From positions 992,001 to 1,056,000 of the forward strand of contig NZ_CP073766.1 in assembly GCF_018255755.1 (NCBI RefSeq): a stretch of 64,000 nt of DNA, given 5' to 3'. The notes under the pieces are model-generated. The model searched no databases. It was given only the letters and a program-made list of their open reading frames with translations, and was not told the origin of the DNA. The DNA is from Chitinophaga sp. HK235. Its GTDB lineage: Bacteria > Bacteroidota > Bacteroidia > Chitinophagales > Chitinophagaceae. Of this stretch, positions 23,801-28,787 are shown piece after piece. A program made the position numbers and the translations under genes. Position 1 is the stretch's first letter. Each line of letters opens with the position of its first letter.

Positions 23801-26182
23801 CATATCCTGACTGACGATATAGATGTCCATATTCCGGACCGGCCGGCCCAGTGGCACATTGGCACTGGCGGGCGTTTCATACATGGTATGATGAGTGATA
23901 TCATCAGAGGCTTCGGTGGGGCCATAGGCATTCACTACAGGAATACGACCATACAACGGATGCGTGAACCACTGCTGTAACAGATGCTGGCTCACCGCCT
24001 CCCCTGTTACCATCAGGTATTGAAGCCTGTTCAGTGATACAGTTGTTTTCTCCTGCAACACGGCAGCCAGGTAAGAAGGCACCAGTTCCAGGATGGTCAC
24101 CTGGTCTTCTTCCACAGCACTGATCAGTGCTGCAGGCTGATAAATATGATCATCATCATACACAACAGTATGCCCACCGCACATCAGTGCTGCGAACATC
24201 TGCCATACAGAAATATCAAAAGTATAGGAAGCAGTAAACGCCAGTATGGTTTCGGCATCTATCTGCAGGTCGCCGGTTTTGGCATAGAGGTGATTAAGCA
24301 TGCCACGATGCTCCACCATCACACCTTTGGGCTTGCCGGTAGAACCGGAGGTATAGATCACATAGCTGAGGTCCTGCGGGGCCGGATTAAAGGCAGGCGC
24401 CACTTCGGGGCCAGCTGTCATTTCATCCGGGAGTTCATCTATTATCAGTGTTTCCACGTGACCACCAAAAAGATGACGGGTGGCGCGGCTGCATATTACT
24501 AATGAAGCAGTCGTATCTTCCAGGAGATAGGCGATCCTTTCTGCCGGATAGGTAGTATCTACCGGCACATAAGCACCACCGGCTTTCCAGATAGCGAGGA
24601 TGGCCACAAACATCTCCATAGAGCGCTCCAGGCAGATGGGCACCAGCTTATCTGTTTGAACCCCTTTATTGTGCAGGTAGTGAGAAAGCCTGTTGGACAA
24701 GGCTTCCAGTTCACCGTAAGAAAATGCGGCATCACGGTAAACCACGGCCGTACGCTGCGATGCAGCCCTGGCCTGTGCCGAGAACAATGCCGGCAATGTA
24801 TCATCCACACCATAGGGATCATGGGGAGTAGGACTGCTGAAGCCCGCAAGCAATACCTGTTCTTTAGCAGGAAGCAGGTTCACCTGCTCCACCAAAACAT
24901 CCGGTGTTTCACGGAACTGATGCAGCACATACAGCAAACGATGCACCAGCGCCGAAATTTCTTCTTTATTAAAATAAGCTACCTGGTAGTCCACCCGTAA
25001 TTGTAACGGTTGTTGTTTACCGTAATCATACCAGAACATTTCTATCGGGAAAGGCAGGTAACCGCTGGGAATATTGACCAGTACGGAAGACAGCTCTTCT
25101 CCGAGGTCCAGGGTAAAGTCAACAGGCGCAAAGTTGACGGCGATCTCTATCAATCCATCATCAGGTCCTACTTTAAAATGCCTGCTCAGGTCACCGATCA
25201 GGTAATTCTGATAACGGTAATCTTCGCGCTGGGAAGAAATGACGGATCTGATAAGCTCTGATACGCGGGTACCGGCTTTATAACTTCCGGTAAACGGAAT
25301 AACACCGGTAAACATACCGGCGATAGCGCGCAGCAGCTTGTTTCTTCTGCGATGCAGGGGAATGCCGAAGATAAAGTCTTCCTGGCCGGAAGTTCTGGCA
25401 TAATAAATCATCATCGCCGCGATGGTCAGCTGCTGGAGGTTGGCATTTGTATCTGCCTGCAACGCTTCCAGCAAAGCCCTTTCTTCTCCGGCAAATTCAA
25501 GGATGAAGGTATTACATTTGTTCTTCATCCCTTCTTCTTCCACAAACCGCTTCTGCAGCAGCTTTGGAGGCAGTGTTCCGATCTTCTGCTTCCAGTATTC
25601 TCCTTCCGCCGCATATGCTTCGGAGGCACAAAATGCGGCTGCACGTTTTGCCTCTTCGATATAGGACGGATAGTTAAAGGTAACCGGCTCGCCGGTTACC
25701 AGTGATTTATATTTTTTCGCGATATAATGCAGCATGCCTGAAACGCCGTATCCATCCACTATCAGGTGATGATATCTGAAGTAATACCAATGCTCTTCTT
25801 CCGAAATATGGATGAGATAATGGTCTGCCAGCATGATATCTTTCTCCACGCGGAAAGGTGTGGCCAGCTTCTCCCTTATCCATTGCTCCACTCGTTCCTT
25901 CTTATCTTCTCCCTCCGGAAACTCCATTTCCGTGAGCTCAAACACGGAATAGGTTTCATCCACATAAGCAACCGGCTCTTCATCGCGGAGATCGAAACGC
26001 ATTTTGAGGACATCGAATACTTCCGGTGCCGAGCGTACAGCTTCGATGAATTTTTCCTTATTAAGACGGCCTGTCAGTTTTAAATATCCTCCCATATTGT
26101 AATAGGGAGTGTCTGTATTGATCGCCTGGTCTAAATACACATCCTGTTGAGCCGGATGAAGAGATAAAGTCTGGAGTGTCAT
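5891..26182 (-). CDS. NRPS 1, giant six-module synthetase (Dap/Dab-Leu-Dap/Dab-Thr-Leu-Dap/Dab)
   Basis: One open frame of about 6763 aa holds C-A-T, C-A-T, C-A-T, C-A-T, C-A-T-E, C-A-T. The ATG at 26182 is preferred over a TTG at 26230 because the protein then opens with a normal starter condensation domain (LHPAQQDVYLDQ; HHLIVDGYG). A starter C domain suggests the first residue is N-acylated. Specificity codes aligned to GrsA: A1 D-I-W-E-M-T-A-D-D, A2 D-A-W-F-L-G-N-V-V (a textbook Leu code), A3 D-I-W-Q-L-T-A-D-D, A4 D-F-W-N-I-G-M-V-H (textbook Thr), A5 D-A-W-F-L-G-N-V-V (Leu), A6 D-I-W-E-L-T-A-D-D. From memory the DIWELTADD type is reported for diaminobutyrate; with SbnA/B-like genes upstream, diaminopropionate is equally possible. 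Carrier motifs lie near plus-strand 23180, 20075, 16950, 13805, 10600 and 6060. Oddities: the module 5 epimerase motif is broken, C2 reads HHIAADAW, and carrier 6 reads GMHS instead of GGHS. The C-terminus is basic (RKAGESRKRKRIAL). Confidence 0.93.
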   Translation of the reverse strand: MTLQTLSLHPAQQDVYLDQAINTDTPYYNMGGYLKLTGRLNKEKFIEAVRSAPEVFDVLKMRFDLRDEEPVAYVDETYSVFELTEMEFPEGEDKKERVEQWIREKLATPFRVEKDIMLADHYLIHISEEEHWYYFRYHHLIVDGYGVSGMLHYIAKKYKSLVTGEPVTFNYPSYIEEAKRAAAFCASEAYAAEGEYWKQKIGTLPPKLLQKRFVEEEGMKNKCNTFILEFAGEERALLEALQADTNANLQQLTIAAMMIYYARTSGQEDFIFGIPLHRRRNKLLRAIAGMFTGVIPFTGSYKAGTRVSELIRSVISSQREDYRYQNYLIGDLSRHFKVGPDDGLIEIAVNFAPVDFTLDLGEELSSVLVNIPSGYLPFPIEMFWYDYGKQQPLQLRVDYQVAYFNKEEISALVHRLLYVLHQFRETPDVLVEQVNLLPAKEQVLLAGFSSPTPHDPYGVDDTLPALFSAQARAASQRTAVVYRDAAFSYGELEALSNRLSHYLHNKGVQTDKLVPICLERSMEMFVAILAIWKAGGAYVPVDTTYPAERIAYLLEDTTASLVICSRATRHLFGGHVETLIIDELPDEMTAGPEVAPAFNPAPQDLSYVIYTSGSTGKPKGVMVEHRGMLNHLYAKTGDLQIDAETILAFTASYTFDISVWQMFAALMCGGHTVVYDDDHIYQPAALISAVEEDQVTILELVPSYLAAVLQEKTTVSLNRLQYLMVTGEAVSQHLLQQWFTHPLYGRIPVVNAYGPTEASDDITHHTMYETPASANVPLGRPVRNMDIYIVSQDMELCPIGVAGEICVAGIGVSRGYLGRPELTAEKFISDPLTTGETRRMYRTGDLGRWSWDGTIEYLGRMDDQVKIRGYRIELGEIEAVLHQLPFVNEAVVVAREDKGHKQLVAYVVAPAGFERETALLHLKDKLPEYMIPVIVELEKMPLTPNGKVDKRALPDPLAEAHIADAFVAPRNKTEQTLADIWQDLLRIEKVGIHDNFFELGGNSLLGIRMIAVISRTFNADLTVRALFRYATIATLAAYIRQQSGNRRLQITAQPHITPKPLSFSQERLWFIDSMEGSEHYHIPLVLKLKGHVDRDALQFAFQSVINRHEVLRTVVYEQEGTGYQLVLAKDSWQLEEPTNEGNVQQAISHFIYRPFDLSKDHMLRAALLKQSEDEHTLVITVHHIAADAWSMALIIKEFAAYYNEAAAGQAAGLPELPLQYTDYAIWQRASLSAVLSASQQYWKKQLAGIEPLNLSTDYPRPAIQSKKGAVTHFSIGKEMSEKLYQLGRQQDTTLFVTLLSAFKVLLFRYTGQQDICVGTPVAGRTQQELESMAGFFVDTLPLYSHLDADTAFSTLLQQEKEVLLEGYEHQDLPFEKIVEAVTDNRDLSRTPLFQAMFVLQDAPDFAEVDMNGLTLSPGDVEHTISKFDITVFVTEKADELTFGLEYCTDLFNSDTIERMGQHYLQLLESVTEDPAQLIGALNMLTAAEQYQLLEIFPASPLQLPVQAPATLVSLFRQQALLSANAVALVSEGIELTYRELDERSNQVAHYLQVRGVKAESLVAVCMDRSPLLVICMLGILKAGGAYVPLDAGYPRERIAYMLADSGSELVLTTPEYASLFSDVKGDVILVDENVLEDIPVSSLKDDISEKQLAYVIYTSGSTGRPKGVMIEHHSVVDLVRWHTAYYAVSTESHATAMASIGFDAFGWELWPYLCAGAGIWLLDDEARLSPETVVSLYVSAGITHSFVATGLVPEIIQALRGREVPLQYLLTGGDRLSSVSLSDAGYQLVNNYGPTENTVVTSSYLMPADGGTQPSIGKAVSNTRIYITDTALRPVPVGVAGELCVSGSQLSRGYLGQPELTAEKFVVHPFRAGERLYRTGDLARWLPDGNIAFVGRKDEQVKVRGYRIELGEISAVLQQSGLVEDVVVIARKDTAGNNYLVAYIITKEGDMGQITEWLRNKLPEYMLPLLVKMEAFPLTASGKVDRRALPEPVGSMVNIQAYVAPRTHTEQLLVNIWQELLDKEQIGIQDHFFHLGGHSLMAIRLIAAVRKELHAELSVRDVFTRNTIETLAAFIDQQQEKTVLPEIIVQNKPPYIPLSFSQERLWFIDKLEGSMHYHTSTLLKLKGKVNRQALQHALHHIVERHEALRTVFRENEGIAYQLVLPADNWQLLELASAEDFVAYSHQSFDLTSDYMMRAALLQSGNETYELMITMHHIASDGWSVSILAAELSELYDAYTTERQSVLKPLAIQYADYAIWQKTYVTGEVLSRQQDYWLKKMSGLEPLNLHTDYARPAVQRNNGALFITSIDRELTDKINVLSRQQGVTPFMTLLAAFKVLLYRYSGQDDICVGTPLAGRKQQEVESLIGFFINTLAVRSDLGNNPGFDTFLQQVKNTLLEGYEHQDMPFEKVVDTVVRTRDLSRHPLFQVMFLLHNTPDIPAFSLGDLAIEMEEVEETTAKFDLIFTLQAKEDELLLGVEYCTDLFCRETVERMAEHYKQLLLSVTAAPAQQISTLNMLTAPEKQTLQTFATGPVIDLPADQTVVTLFEEQVQRYPDAVAIQFEETEITYHTLHERTNQLAHLLRSKGIGADSKVPVFFDRCPEMIIAVLSIWKAGGAYVPIDPKFPEERVRYILEETAAQVVVTNQRSSVLLPADITAAVISADEEDILSNQPRTALQPVATQQHLAYVLYTSGSTGKPKGVLVEHAGLLNHLLAMIEEFDMSPSTILAFTAPYTFDISVWQMVNALVCGGRTVIYTESLIHRPDLFIKTVEEQGVTLLQLVPSYLTSVLQEEPDVTLQSLDYLLVTGEAVTVSLLEQWFAHERFGNIIVANAYGPTEASDDVSFYFMNEAPDVVQVPVGTPIRNLRMYVLDNNLQLCPQGVPGEICVAGLAVARGYLNRPELTAAKFVEDPFCPGERMYRTGDLGRWLPDGNMEYIGRADDQVKIRGFRIELGEIEHTLQQYPQIAQAVVVAKSDDKGIKRLVGYLVPEGELDKDTLTVYLKERLPEYMIPVLVVLDKLPLTTNGKVDKKALPDPAAGAISNYVAPRNPLESQLADIWQRLLGISQAGIYDNFFELGGHSLLVIRLIAAIRKEIGAELQVKDVFIHSDIASLAAGIDVATASLLPPVTRIVPAPEQIPLSFSQERLWFIDKLEGSTHYHNPSILTLTGAVSADGIAWALQQVINRHEVLRTVIREADGTGYQHILPSDSWKMESIDTASGQPAAIAAFVGKPFDLSRDHMLRAALISDSANDHVLVIVVHHIAFDGWSSGIVIGELSEYYAAYIEKRDAALEPLALQYSDYAIWQRTYLNGPVLETLLQYWKQQLSGIDALNMPTDYARPLVQSTKGAMLTFHLENSLAGALNDLSRQQGVTLFMTLLATFKVLLYRYTGQQDICVGTPVAGRGQQEIENLAGFFINTLALRSQPDGALPFDTYLQQVKTTLLEAYEHQELPFERIVDAVVKNRDLSRSPLFQVMLVLQNTPEEAALKLGDAVLTEEETELTTAKYDLIFVLEEKKDGLLLNVEYCTDLFSAATATQLGKHYEQLLKAVTTTPEARLSLLQMITSHDEQLLLKSFNGPAVGYPEDKTIVTLFEEQVDKTPELTAVVYNSQRLTYRELDERSNQLAHYLRIKGVQEETLVPVCMGRGLEMIISMLAILKAGGAYVPVDPDYPEDRVHFMLEDTGAKLAISTSADSTVLRTAGIDTLIEMDTDSAIAAQPRTRLNTGVKPGNVAYVIYTSGSTGRPKGVLIEHINVVRLFETETPLYDFNSHDVWTMFHSFSFDFSVWEMYGALFYGGRLVIVPKDVARDVTRFGDLLISEKVTVLNQTPSAFYVLQDYLTTRPESIAVRYVIFGGEALNPAKLRPWKERFPASRLINMYGITETTVHVTFIELKEVHLNSSASAIGRPIPTLNAYILDSEQQPSPVGVTGELYIGGAGVARGYLNRPELTAARFLASPFKAGERLYRTGDLARWYHDGNIEYQGRIDDQVKIRGFRIELGEIENAIQGSGVVSNSVVLAKTVGTGDKQLVAYVVPGENYSREAVIGHLKELLPEYMIPSIWVVMEAIPLTSNGKVNRKALPEPDTARLANVDYVAPRTATEISLAAIWQELLGAERVGVNDNFFELGGDSIRVIKVASRIYHLFHKEVKVFEVYQAATLGELARVVDNKAATAEYREAVYQEVNETLDRQKESLLPLLKETANIEDLYPVSDIERGMLFISLMNPTEALYHDQFVGKLPKTFDATIVRQAYELLIARHSILRTGFRMGLHDQDIQIVYKSVQVEVPTYDIRHLSGPEVKAAIEQYLEEERTRPFVIEDAPLWRASLFSLKDCNLLVFQFHHAILDGWSVASLNTELYNLCTALVSNKTMELPAPLRASYKDYIIERLVTKKLDDSRNFWEAELTDYKRLDIFTDEPVLEVVNYRFDERYAALLRERTRWDNISIKGLALGAYLYTLSLLTYEGDLTVGLVTNTRPLVEDADRLLGCFLNTIPLRYNMDNSLTWKSYFEGVEAKLLSLKERDRTSLFEITKITGEHSSNNNPYFDTIFNFINFHVYDGLKDGMSAMVPEDASELPAINDFELTNTFLDCTVSTTGDTFTVQLSLRRKLSAGKKLEDLIYYFRKIINAYLEHYEEPLTTTDILSPEENRLVLEKFPASPLQLPAQPPATLVSLFKEQVALRGAELALVSGDIQLSYRELDERSNQVAHYLQSRGVKAESLVAVCMDRRPLLVVCMLGILKAGGAYVPLDAGYPRERIAYMLADSGSELVLTTSKYASLCSDTKATIILTDENIWEDSPVSPLKDSITEKQLAYVIYTSGSTGRPKGVMIEHHNVVNLVRWHAAYYEVSAASRATAMASIGFDAFGWELWPYLCAGAGLWLLDDDARLSPETVVSLYASAGITHSFVATGLVPEIMQALRGRELPLQYLLTGGDRLASVSLSDTRYQLVNNYGPTENTVVTSSYLLPVDGSTQPSIGRAISNTRIYITDTALRPVPVGVAGELCVSGNQLSRGYLGQPELTAEKFVAHPFRVGERLYRTGDLARWLPDGNIEFFGRKDEQVKIRGYRIELGEIENVLLQSGLVNQTIVTATPDARGIKRLIAYIVSSGVFDEAALNNFLQGRLPAYMLPSRYVALAELPLTANGKIDRRALPEPEEEEQVSGYLYAAPRNAAEAALALIWEELLGTGNVGIHDNFFRLGGDSIISIQLASRARQAGINLQVKDVFQYQTIAQLSAVLADRHKDGGIAPEQGVLKGIAGLLPVQQQYLHNVTEAPNHLSQVILLETDKDIAPEVLEAAVRRLQEQHDALRFVYRRDEGGWLQEYSDHFVTLYTEDLSAADRKSLGAQLADFYSQYQPDLNNVVKAVWIKMPAYSSHHRLLLAVHPIVADRVSMGILQEDLQQLIHHPSKETKEKTASYRQWYEQLTKYAKSEQLLSQKRYWQQAMQQRQPLLAGHTSVSPVSSLKNTSTHLDVALTSLLLKDVQATYHTAVSDILLAALTRTLAGPSGSQEIVIGLESDGREMLNEALDISRTVGCFTSVYPLLLNTRDCTDDSRLIRSVKEQLLHVPDNGLGFGILKYMMQEPGLQRENPYQLVFNYTGHSDRFGAGDNGVTGSPFHGHQVISVHSFVKEGELYINWSYNNGHFSDATITTLSSSYLRQLELLIDHCVQLGRLGSVPTPWGYGLPATVGYKALDKFLESPVSATNSISRLQAISEVYTLTPLQEGMLFHGLYDKDSAAYIEQFSCDLPDVDVQALQRSWNQLLNRHTILRTGFSYEDLPVPAQYVYKTLTMPFETVDYRDLPEDRLEAAIDTYIRQDRERGFNYEEAPLMRITLIQTGERNYHMLWSFHHLLLDGWSVSLVLGELLQQYEYEVKGGVEKSAPEDKYSEYIRYIGDRNKWKEQEYWSRYMEGLETATLLPFIKTTSNRNKGVGQYQEQQLLLGESTTLQITETAKRYGITVNTLMQGVWALLLHKYTGLQNIVYGVSVSGRPASLQGVEHRAGLYINTLPLHTRFEKNIAISSWLQQIQKNQVQSREYEYTSLNRIQALTGITGDLFDSLLVFDNYPVSEALKAGEDKWSLKAEHVRLQEQTNFPLDILIALSKEKTSITFNYNTELLEEQYMRQLAGHFESVLLQFLDNGQQQLGAIKLLTSEETQVLQALSAGPVVPWPEDQTLASLFEKQALMLPEAVAIEFEGSTFTYRELNERANQLAHFLRGKGVKENVLVPICIDRSLEMILGILGIVKAGGAYVPVDPGYPQDRIEFILEDVKATVVLTNQRCSDQLPANSSITVICLDDDKVLTRQPVTTPGNVIATDHLCYVIYTSGSTGRPKGVMIEHAGMVNHLYAKINDLKVNAATTIAFTASYTFDISVWQMFAALVSGGRTIIYPADTVLNPAALITKVAEDRVNILELVPSYLAILLQHNVAVDLKKLCYLLVTGETVTPSLLKQWFSHPHYKHIPVVNAYGPTEASDDITHYFMDEAPETSSVPLGRPVQNLQIEILDLTDQLCPIGVPGEITVSGIGVGRGYLNRADLTAEKFVCLTPGSGLRSYRTGDLGRWLPDGNIEYLGRIDHQVKIRGNRIELGEIESVLQQYELIHQSVVIVRKDTQGISQLIGYIVPGQPLKKEDVLAYLRERLPEYMIPLLVELAEMPLTPNGKIDRKALPEPDAGQQSGVYTAPRNTTEETLAGICQELLNADRISVNVNLFELGMHSLMVMRFTAAVLEALQIEIPVKTFFEQPTIEALAVYAEERKAGESRKRKRIAL
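10025..10045 (-). other. Degenerate active-site motif of the module 5 epimerisation domain
   Basis: The codons read H-P-I-V-A-D-R where condensation and epimerisation domains have HHxxxDG. The second His, which is the catalytic one in this superfamily, is Pro here, and the final Gly is Arg. The flanking E-domain landmarks remain recognisable (ESDGRE, ISRTVGCFTS, FNYTGH), so this is an E domain and not a misread condensation domain. The equivalent motif of NRPS 2 is intact (HHLAIDG). Confidence 0.85.
11040..12250 (-). repeat. Copy 1 of a long direct repeat: adenylation domain of module 5 (Leu)
   Basis: This stretch encodes most of adenylation domain A5. It is closely similar at nucleotide level to the A2 region at about 20520-21700, in the same orientation and about 9.5 kb away. 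Both give the same Leu code. Boundaries are approximate and were judged by eye. The likeness is far stronger than between either copy and the other A domains, pointing to recent duplication or gene conversion. Confidence 0.7.
20520..21700 (-). repeat. Copy 2 of a long direct repeat: adenylation domain of module 2 (Leu)
   Basis: Partner of the repeat at about 11040-12250. The conserved stretch covers the part around the YTSGSTGRPKG core, the specificity pocket and the RTGDLARW region. The sequence diverges outside the A domain, so the C and T domains were not part of the exchanged unit. Boundaries are approximate. Confidence 0.7.
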
Positions 26183-26236
26183 AAAATATATCTTGTGGGT
26201 TGTTCGGAGGAGAAGAAAGAGCAGCTGCAATTATTA

Positions 26237-27208
26237 TCAGTCGGGCATTTCAGAACCTATTTTCCTCGCGGTGGCCTCTCTGAAATAATAGTATCCGGTA
26301 GCAATATCGAAGATGGCCATACCCATCGGGTTGAACATCACCACTTCCGGAGCCTTGTGTTGTTTCAGGGCATCGTTGCAAACAATATCGGAGATGGAGA
26401 GCGTATCGTTTTTCTGCAATCCTTTCGCCTTATGCATATTCTCGATGTCTGTGTTCTGGCGGCATACTTCGTCCCAGTCGTCTACCACGATCACATCCAC
26501 CTGGTCTTTCATATCCACTTTGTAGTCGCGCAGGGAAACGTTGAGCTGAAGGGAGCCGCTACGGGGTGTTTTATCGATATAGGGGGCAGCGGAAACAGTA
26601 CAGGTCATGAAGATATCCGCATCACTGTATGCTTCTTCCCAGGTGCCGGCTACTTCCACGAGGTGTCTGATTTCAGGATCCACCTGTTCTTTATCAACGC
26701 CGGCGATATCGTGGAGGTAAATTTTCGCTATGTTGTCTCCCAGAATAGCGGTCACCATTTTAAGGTGCATTTTTCCGATGGGGCCAAAGCCATTGATGCC
26801 AACGATCAGCTTCCTGTTGATGGTATTGGCTTCCAGGTATTTGACGATCATCAGGCCGGATACGGCGGCAGTTCTTACCGCGCTGATCAGCGAAGTGTTG
26901 ATGACGCACAGCGGAATGCCGCTATCGTGTTCATTCAGGACGGTAACGGAGTTTGCCCGGAGTTTGTTTTTGTAGATATTGTCCGGAAAACTGGCTATCC
27001 ATTTGATTCCGGCCATAGGCTGGCTTCCGCCGAGATAGGCGGGCATAGCAATGATTCTGTTTTTCGGATCGCCGTACCGCAGATAGGGTTTGATAGGCTG
27101 GGAATAATCGTTCTGGTGGAGGGCGGCCACGGATTCACTGATTACTTCTGTCAGTTTTTTCCAGTCAAATCCGATAGACCTGATGTCATCAGCATTCAGA
27201 TAAAGCAT
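26237..27208 (-). CDS. sbnB: SbnB-like dehydrogenase (ornithine cyclodeaminase family), diaminopropionate synthesis
   Basis: This 323-aa protein belongs to the ornithine cyclodeaminase/mu-crystallin family. In Staphylococcus aureus, SbnB oxidatively cleaves N-(1-amino-1-carboxyethyl)glutamate with NAD to give L-2,3-diaminopropionate and 2-oxoglutarate. The family is recognised from the N-terminal part (YLRYGDPKNRIIAMPAYLGG, then GIKWIASFPDN) and a central nucleotide-binding region (VGINGFGPIGKMHLKMV). It lies 23 bp after the sbnA-like gene and about 55 bp before the NRPS 1 start. The pair in front of an NRPS is the usual sign of a Dap-containing product. The exact substrate is inferred from the pairing with SbnA; on its own it could be another member of the family. 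Confidence 0.85.
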   Translation of the reverse strand: MLYLNADDIRSIGFDWKKLTEVISESVAALHQNDYSQPIKPYLRYGDPKNRIIAMPAYLGGSQPMAGIKWIASFPDNIYKNKLRANSVTVLNEHDSGIPLCVINTSLISAVRTAAVSGLMIVKYLEANTINRKLIVGINGFGPIGKMHLKMVTAILGDNIAKIYLHDIAGVDKEQVDPEIRHLVEVAGTWEEAYSDADIFMTCTVSAAPYIDKTPRSGSLQLNVSLRDYKVDMKDQVDVIVVDDWDEVCRQNTDIENMHKAKGLQKNDTLSISDIVCNDALKQHKAPEVVMFNPMGMAIFDIATGYYYFREATARKIGSEMPD

Positions 27209-27231
27209 ATATATTTCTTTAAATCATGAAA

Positions 27232-28203
27232 TCATCCTTGTGCAGAAGTGGCGGGTTGCAGTTTTTCAGCCAGCTGGTCTACCCATTCCTGGTCGTAAAT
27301 AGTATCCAGGTAGGTATGTCCTTTATCCGGGAAGATCAGCAGGGATTGAGGTCTATCTGTATGCTCACTGTATTTCGCATAGTTTTTGGCGGCCAGGTAT
27401 ACCGCGCCGGAAGAGGCACCTGCGAAGATGGCCTGTTCATTGAGCAGTTGGTGGCAGCCTTTGATGAGGTCCAGCTGTGAAACGATCACCACATCGTCGA
27501 TGATGGCATTTTCGATGATGGGTGGTATTTTGCTGGCGCCTATGCCGGAGATATAGCGTTTGCTGCCTTCCTTGCGGAAGATCACGGAGCCTTCCACATC
27601 CACACCAATGATTTTGATCTCTGGTCTTTTCTGTTTCACACTTCTGGAAATCCCTGTGATGGCGCCACTGGAGCTCACAGCGATGAAGATATAATCCAGC
27701 TTGCTGAAGGAGGTGATGATCTCGTGTCCGAGGCCGTAGTATCCTTTGTAATTGTTGGGATCTGCGTACTGGTCGGCGATGAAAGCGTTGTCCATGCCGG
27801 CATATAATTCGTTCACCGTGTCTATTCTGGTGAGCAGGTAGCCGCCGGTATGGTCTCTTTTAGTCACCTTCACTACTTTGTAGGAGGTGAGGTTGAGCAA
27901 AGCCTCGTATGCTTTATTGATATTGGGGTCGATGACAGGAATAAATTTCAGGTGTAACCTTTTACAGATGGAAGCCACCGCTATAGCGAGGTTTCCGGAG
28001 CTGGAGGCGATGATGGTGGTACCTTCGTTGATGGCGCCGGATTTGATGCCATTGTAGATAATGCTGAAAGCTGCGCGGTCTTTTGAGCTGCCAGAGAAGT
28101 TGTTGTACTCCAGTTTGGCAAAGAGATCGGCATGTTCATTTTCCAGGGGGATGAGGGGTGTCTGGCCAATAAAGGCGGCGAGTTTATTAAGTTCAGTTAA
28201 CAT
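27232..28203 (-). CDS. sbnA: SbnA-like PLP enzyme (cysteine synthase fold), diaminopropionate synthesis
   Basis: This 323-aa fold-type II PLP enzyme resembles cysteine synthase. SbnA joins O-phospho-L-serine and L-glutamate to form N-(1-amino-1-carboxyethyl)glutamate, the SbnB substrate. The PLP lysine is seen at about residue 41 in SGSSKDR, and the substrate loop reads SSSGNLAIA. A further Gly/Ser-rich stretch, SSSGAITGISRS, is the phosphate-binding region. It is the first gene of the operon that runs through NRPS 1 to 3. About 585 bp of non-coding DNA lie upstream and hold a candidate promoter. A plain cysteine synthase is less likely given the SbnB-like neighbour. Confidence 0.87.
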   Translation of the reverse strand: MLTELNKLAAFIGQTPLIPLENEHADLFAKLEYNNFSGSSKDRAAFSIIYNGIKSGAINEGTTIIASSSGNLAIAVASICKRLHLKFIPVIDPNINKAYEALLNLTSYKVVKVTKRDHTGGYLLTRIDTVNELYAGMDNAFIADQYADPNNYKGYYGLGHEIITSFSKLDYIFIAVSSSGAITGISRSVKQKRPEIKIIGVDVEGSVIFRKEGSKRYISGIGASKIPPIIENAIIDDVVIVSQLDLIKGCHQLLNEQAIFAGASSGAVYLAAKNYAKYSEHTDRPQSLLIFPDKGHTYLDTIYDQEWVDQLAEKLQPATSAQG

Positions 28204-28787
28204 TTATTCAGGATTTAACGACTTGGTTAACGAATTGGAGATGAGAAAATTGAGGTATGAAGAATGCTGCGACAATGGCAATAGCATTCCCATTTCCTGA
28301 TACAGGAAGGACAGAATATTCGGATAGAATTTTGTTGTTAATGCAATAGGATTCCCGCCGGGACAGCCATTAATGCTGAAACCGTGAGCATGTTTCCAAA
28401 TACGGGAATGACCTGCGGGAAGGGTTTATGCAGTACTCTAAGCGTATTTATTTGTTGACATAAGAAAATATTTTGGATAGTTAATTTATACGGGTTTCCT
28501 CACGCTATCACTATCATGGGCGGAGTAGACAATGATAAGGGTTCCTTAATTGTTCATATAATGGTCAAATATGATGATAATAATCGAGGCATGTTGTTAT
28601 TATCATTCAAATACTGGGTTTCTATTCTCTGCACCCATCCGGGATAATATTTTGTGACCGCTGTAATTTTACAATAAGGCTTGTTGAATTATTCAGGATT
28701 TAAAAACGATTACAAAAGTATACAAGCTTAGTATAAAGGACAATCCCCAAATCAGGTGTTTTTCACACCCCTGAAATTAGGGGGTAT
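28204..28787. other. Non-coding region between response regulator and NRPS operon
   Basis: No convincing gene was seen on either strand in this 584-bp gap. It holds a candidate promoter at 28713-28743, about 510 bp before the sbnA-like start. If that promoter serves the operon, the transcript has a long leader, which leaves room for RNA-level control. Short overlapping inverted repeats (28755-28783) lie directly after the response regulator stop. Confidence 0.6.
28713..28743 (-). promoter_or_regulatory. Candidate Bacteroidota-type promoter for the NRPS operon
   Basis: On the minus strand, TACTTTTG (28720 to 28713) matches the -7 element TAnnTTTG, and TTG (28743 to 28741) lies exactly 20 bp upstream of it, matching the usual -33 spacing. 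It points toward the sbnA-like gene. It was the only full match I found in this gap. The distance to the start codon, about 510 bp, lowers confidence. Confidence 0.4.

Noticed and set aside
28755..28783. Two overlapping hairpins after the response regulator (GGTGT/ACACC and CCCCT/AGGGG) resembling an attenuator
   Set aside because: Stems are only 5 bp and there is no clear T-run or leader peptide; too weak to call.
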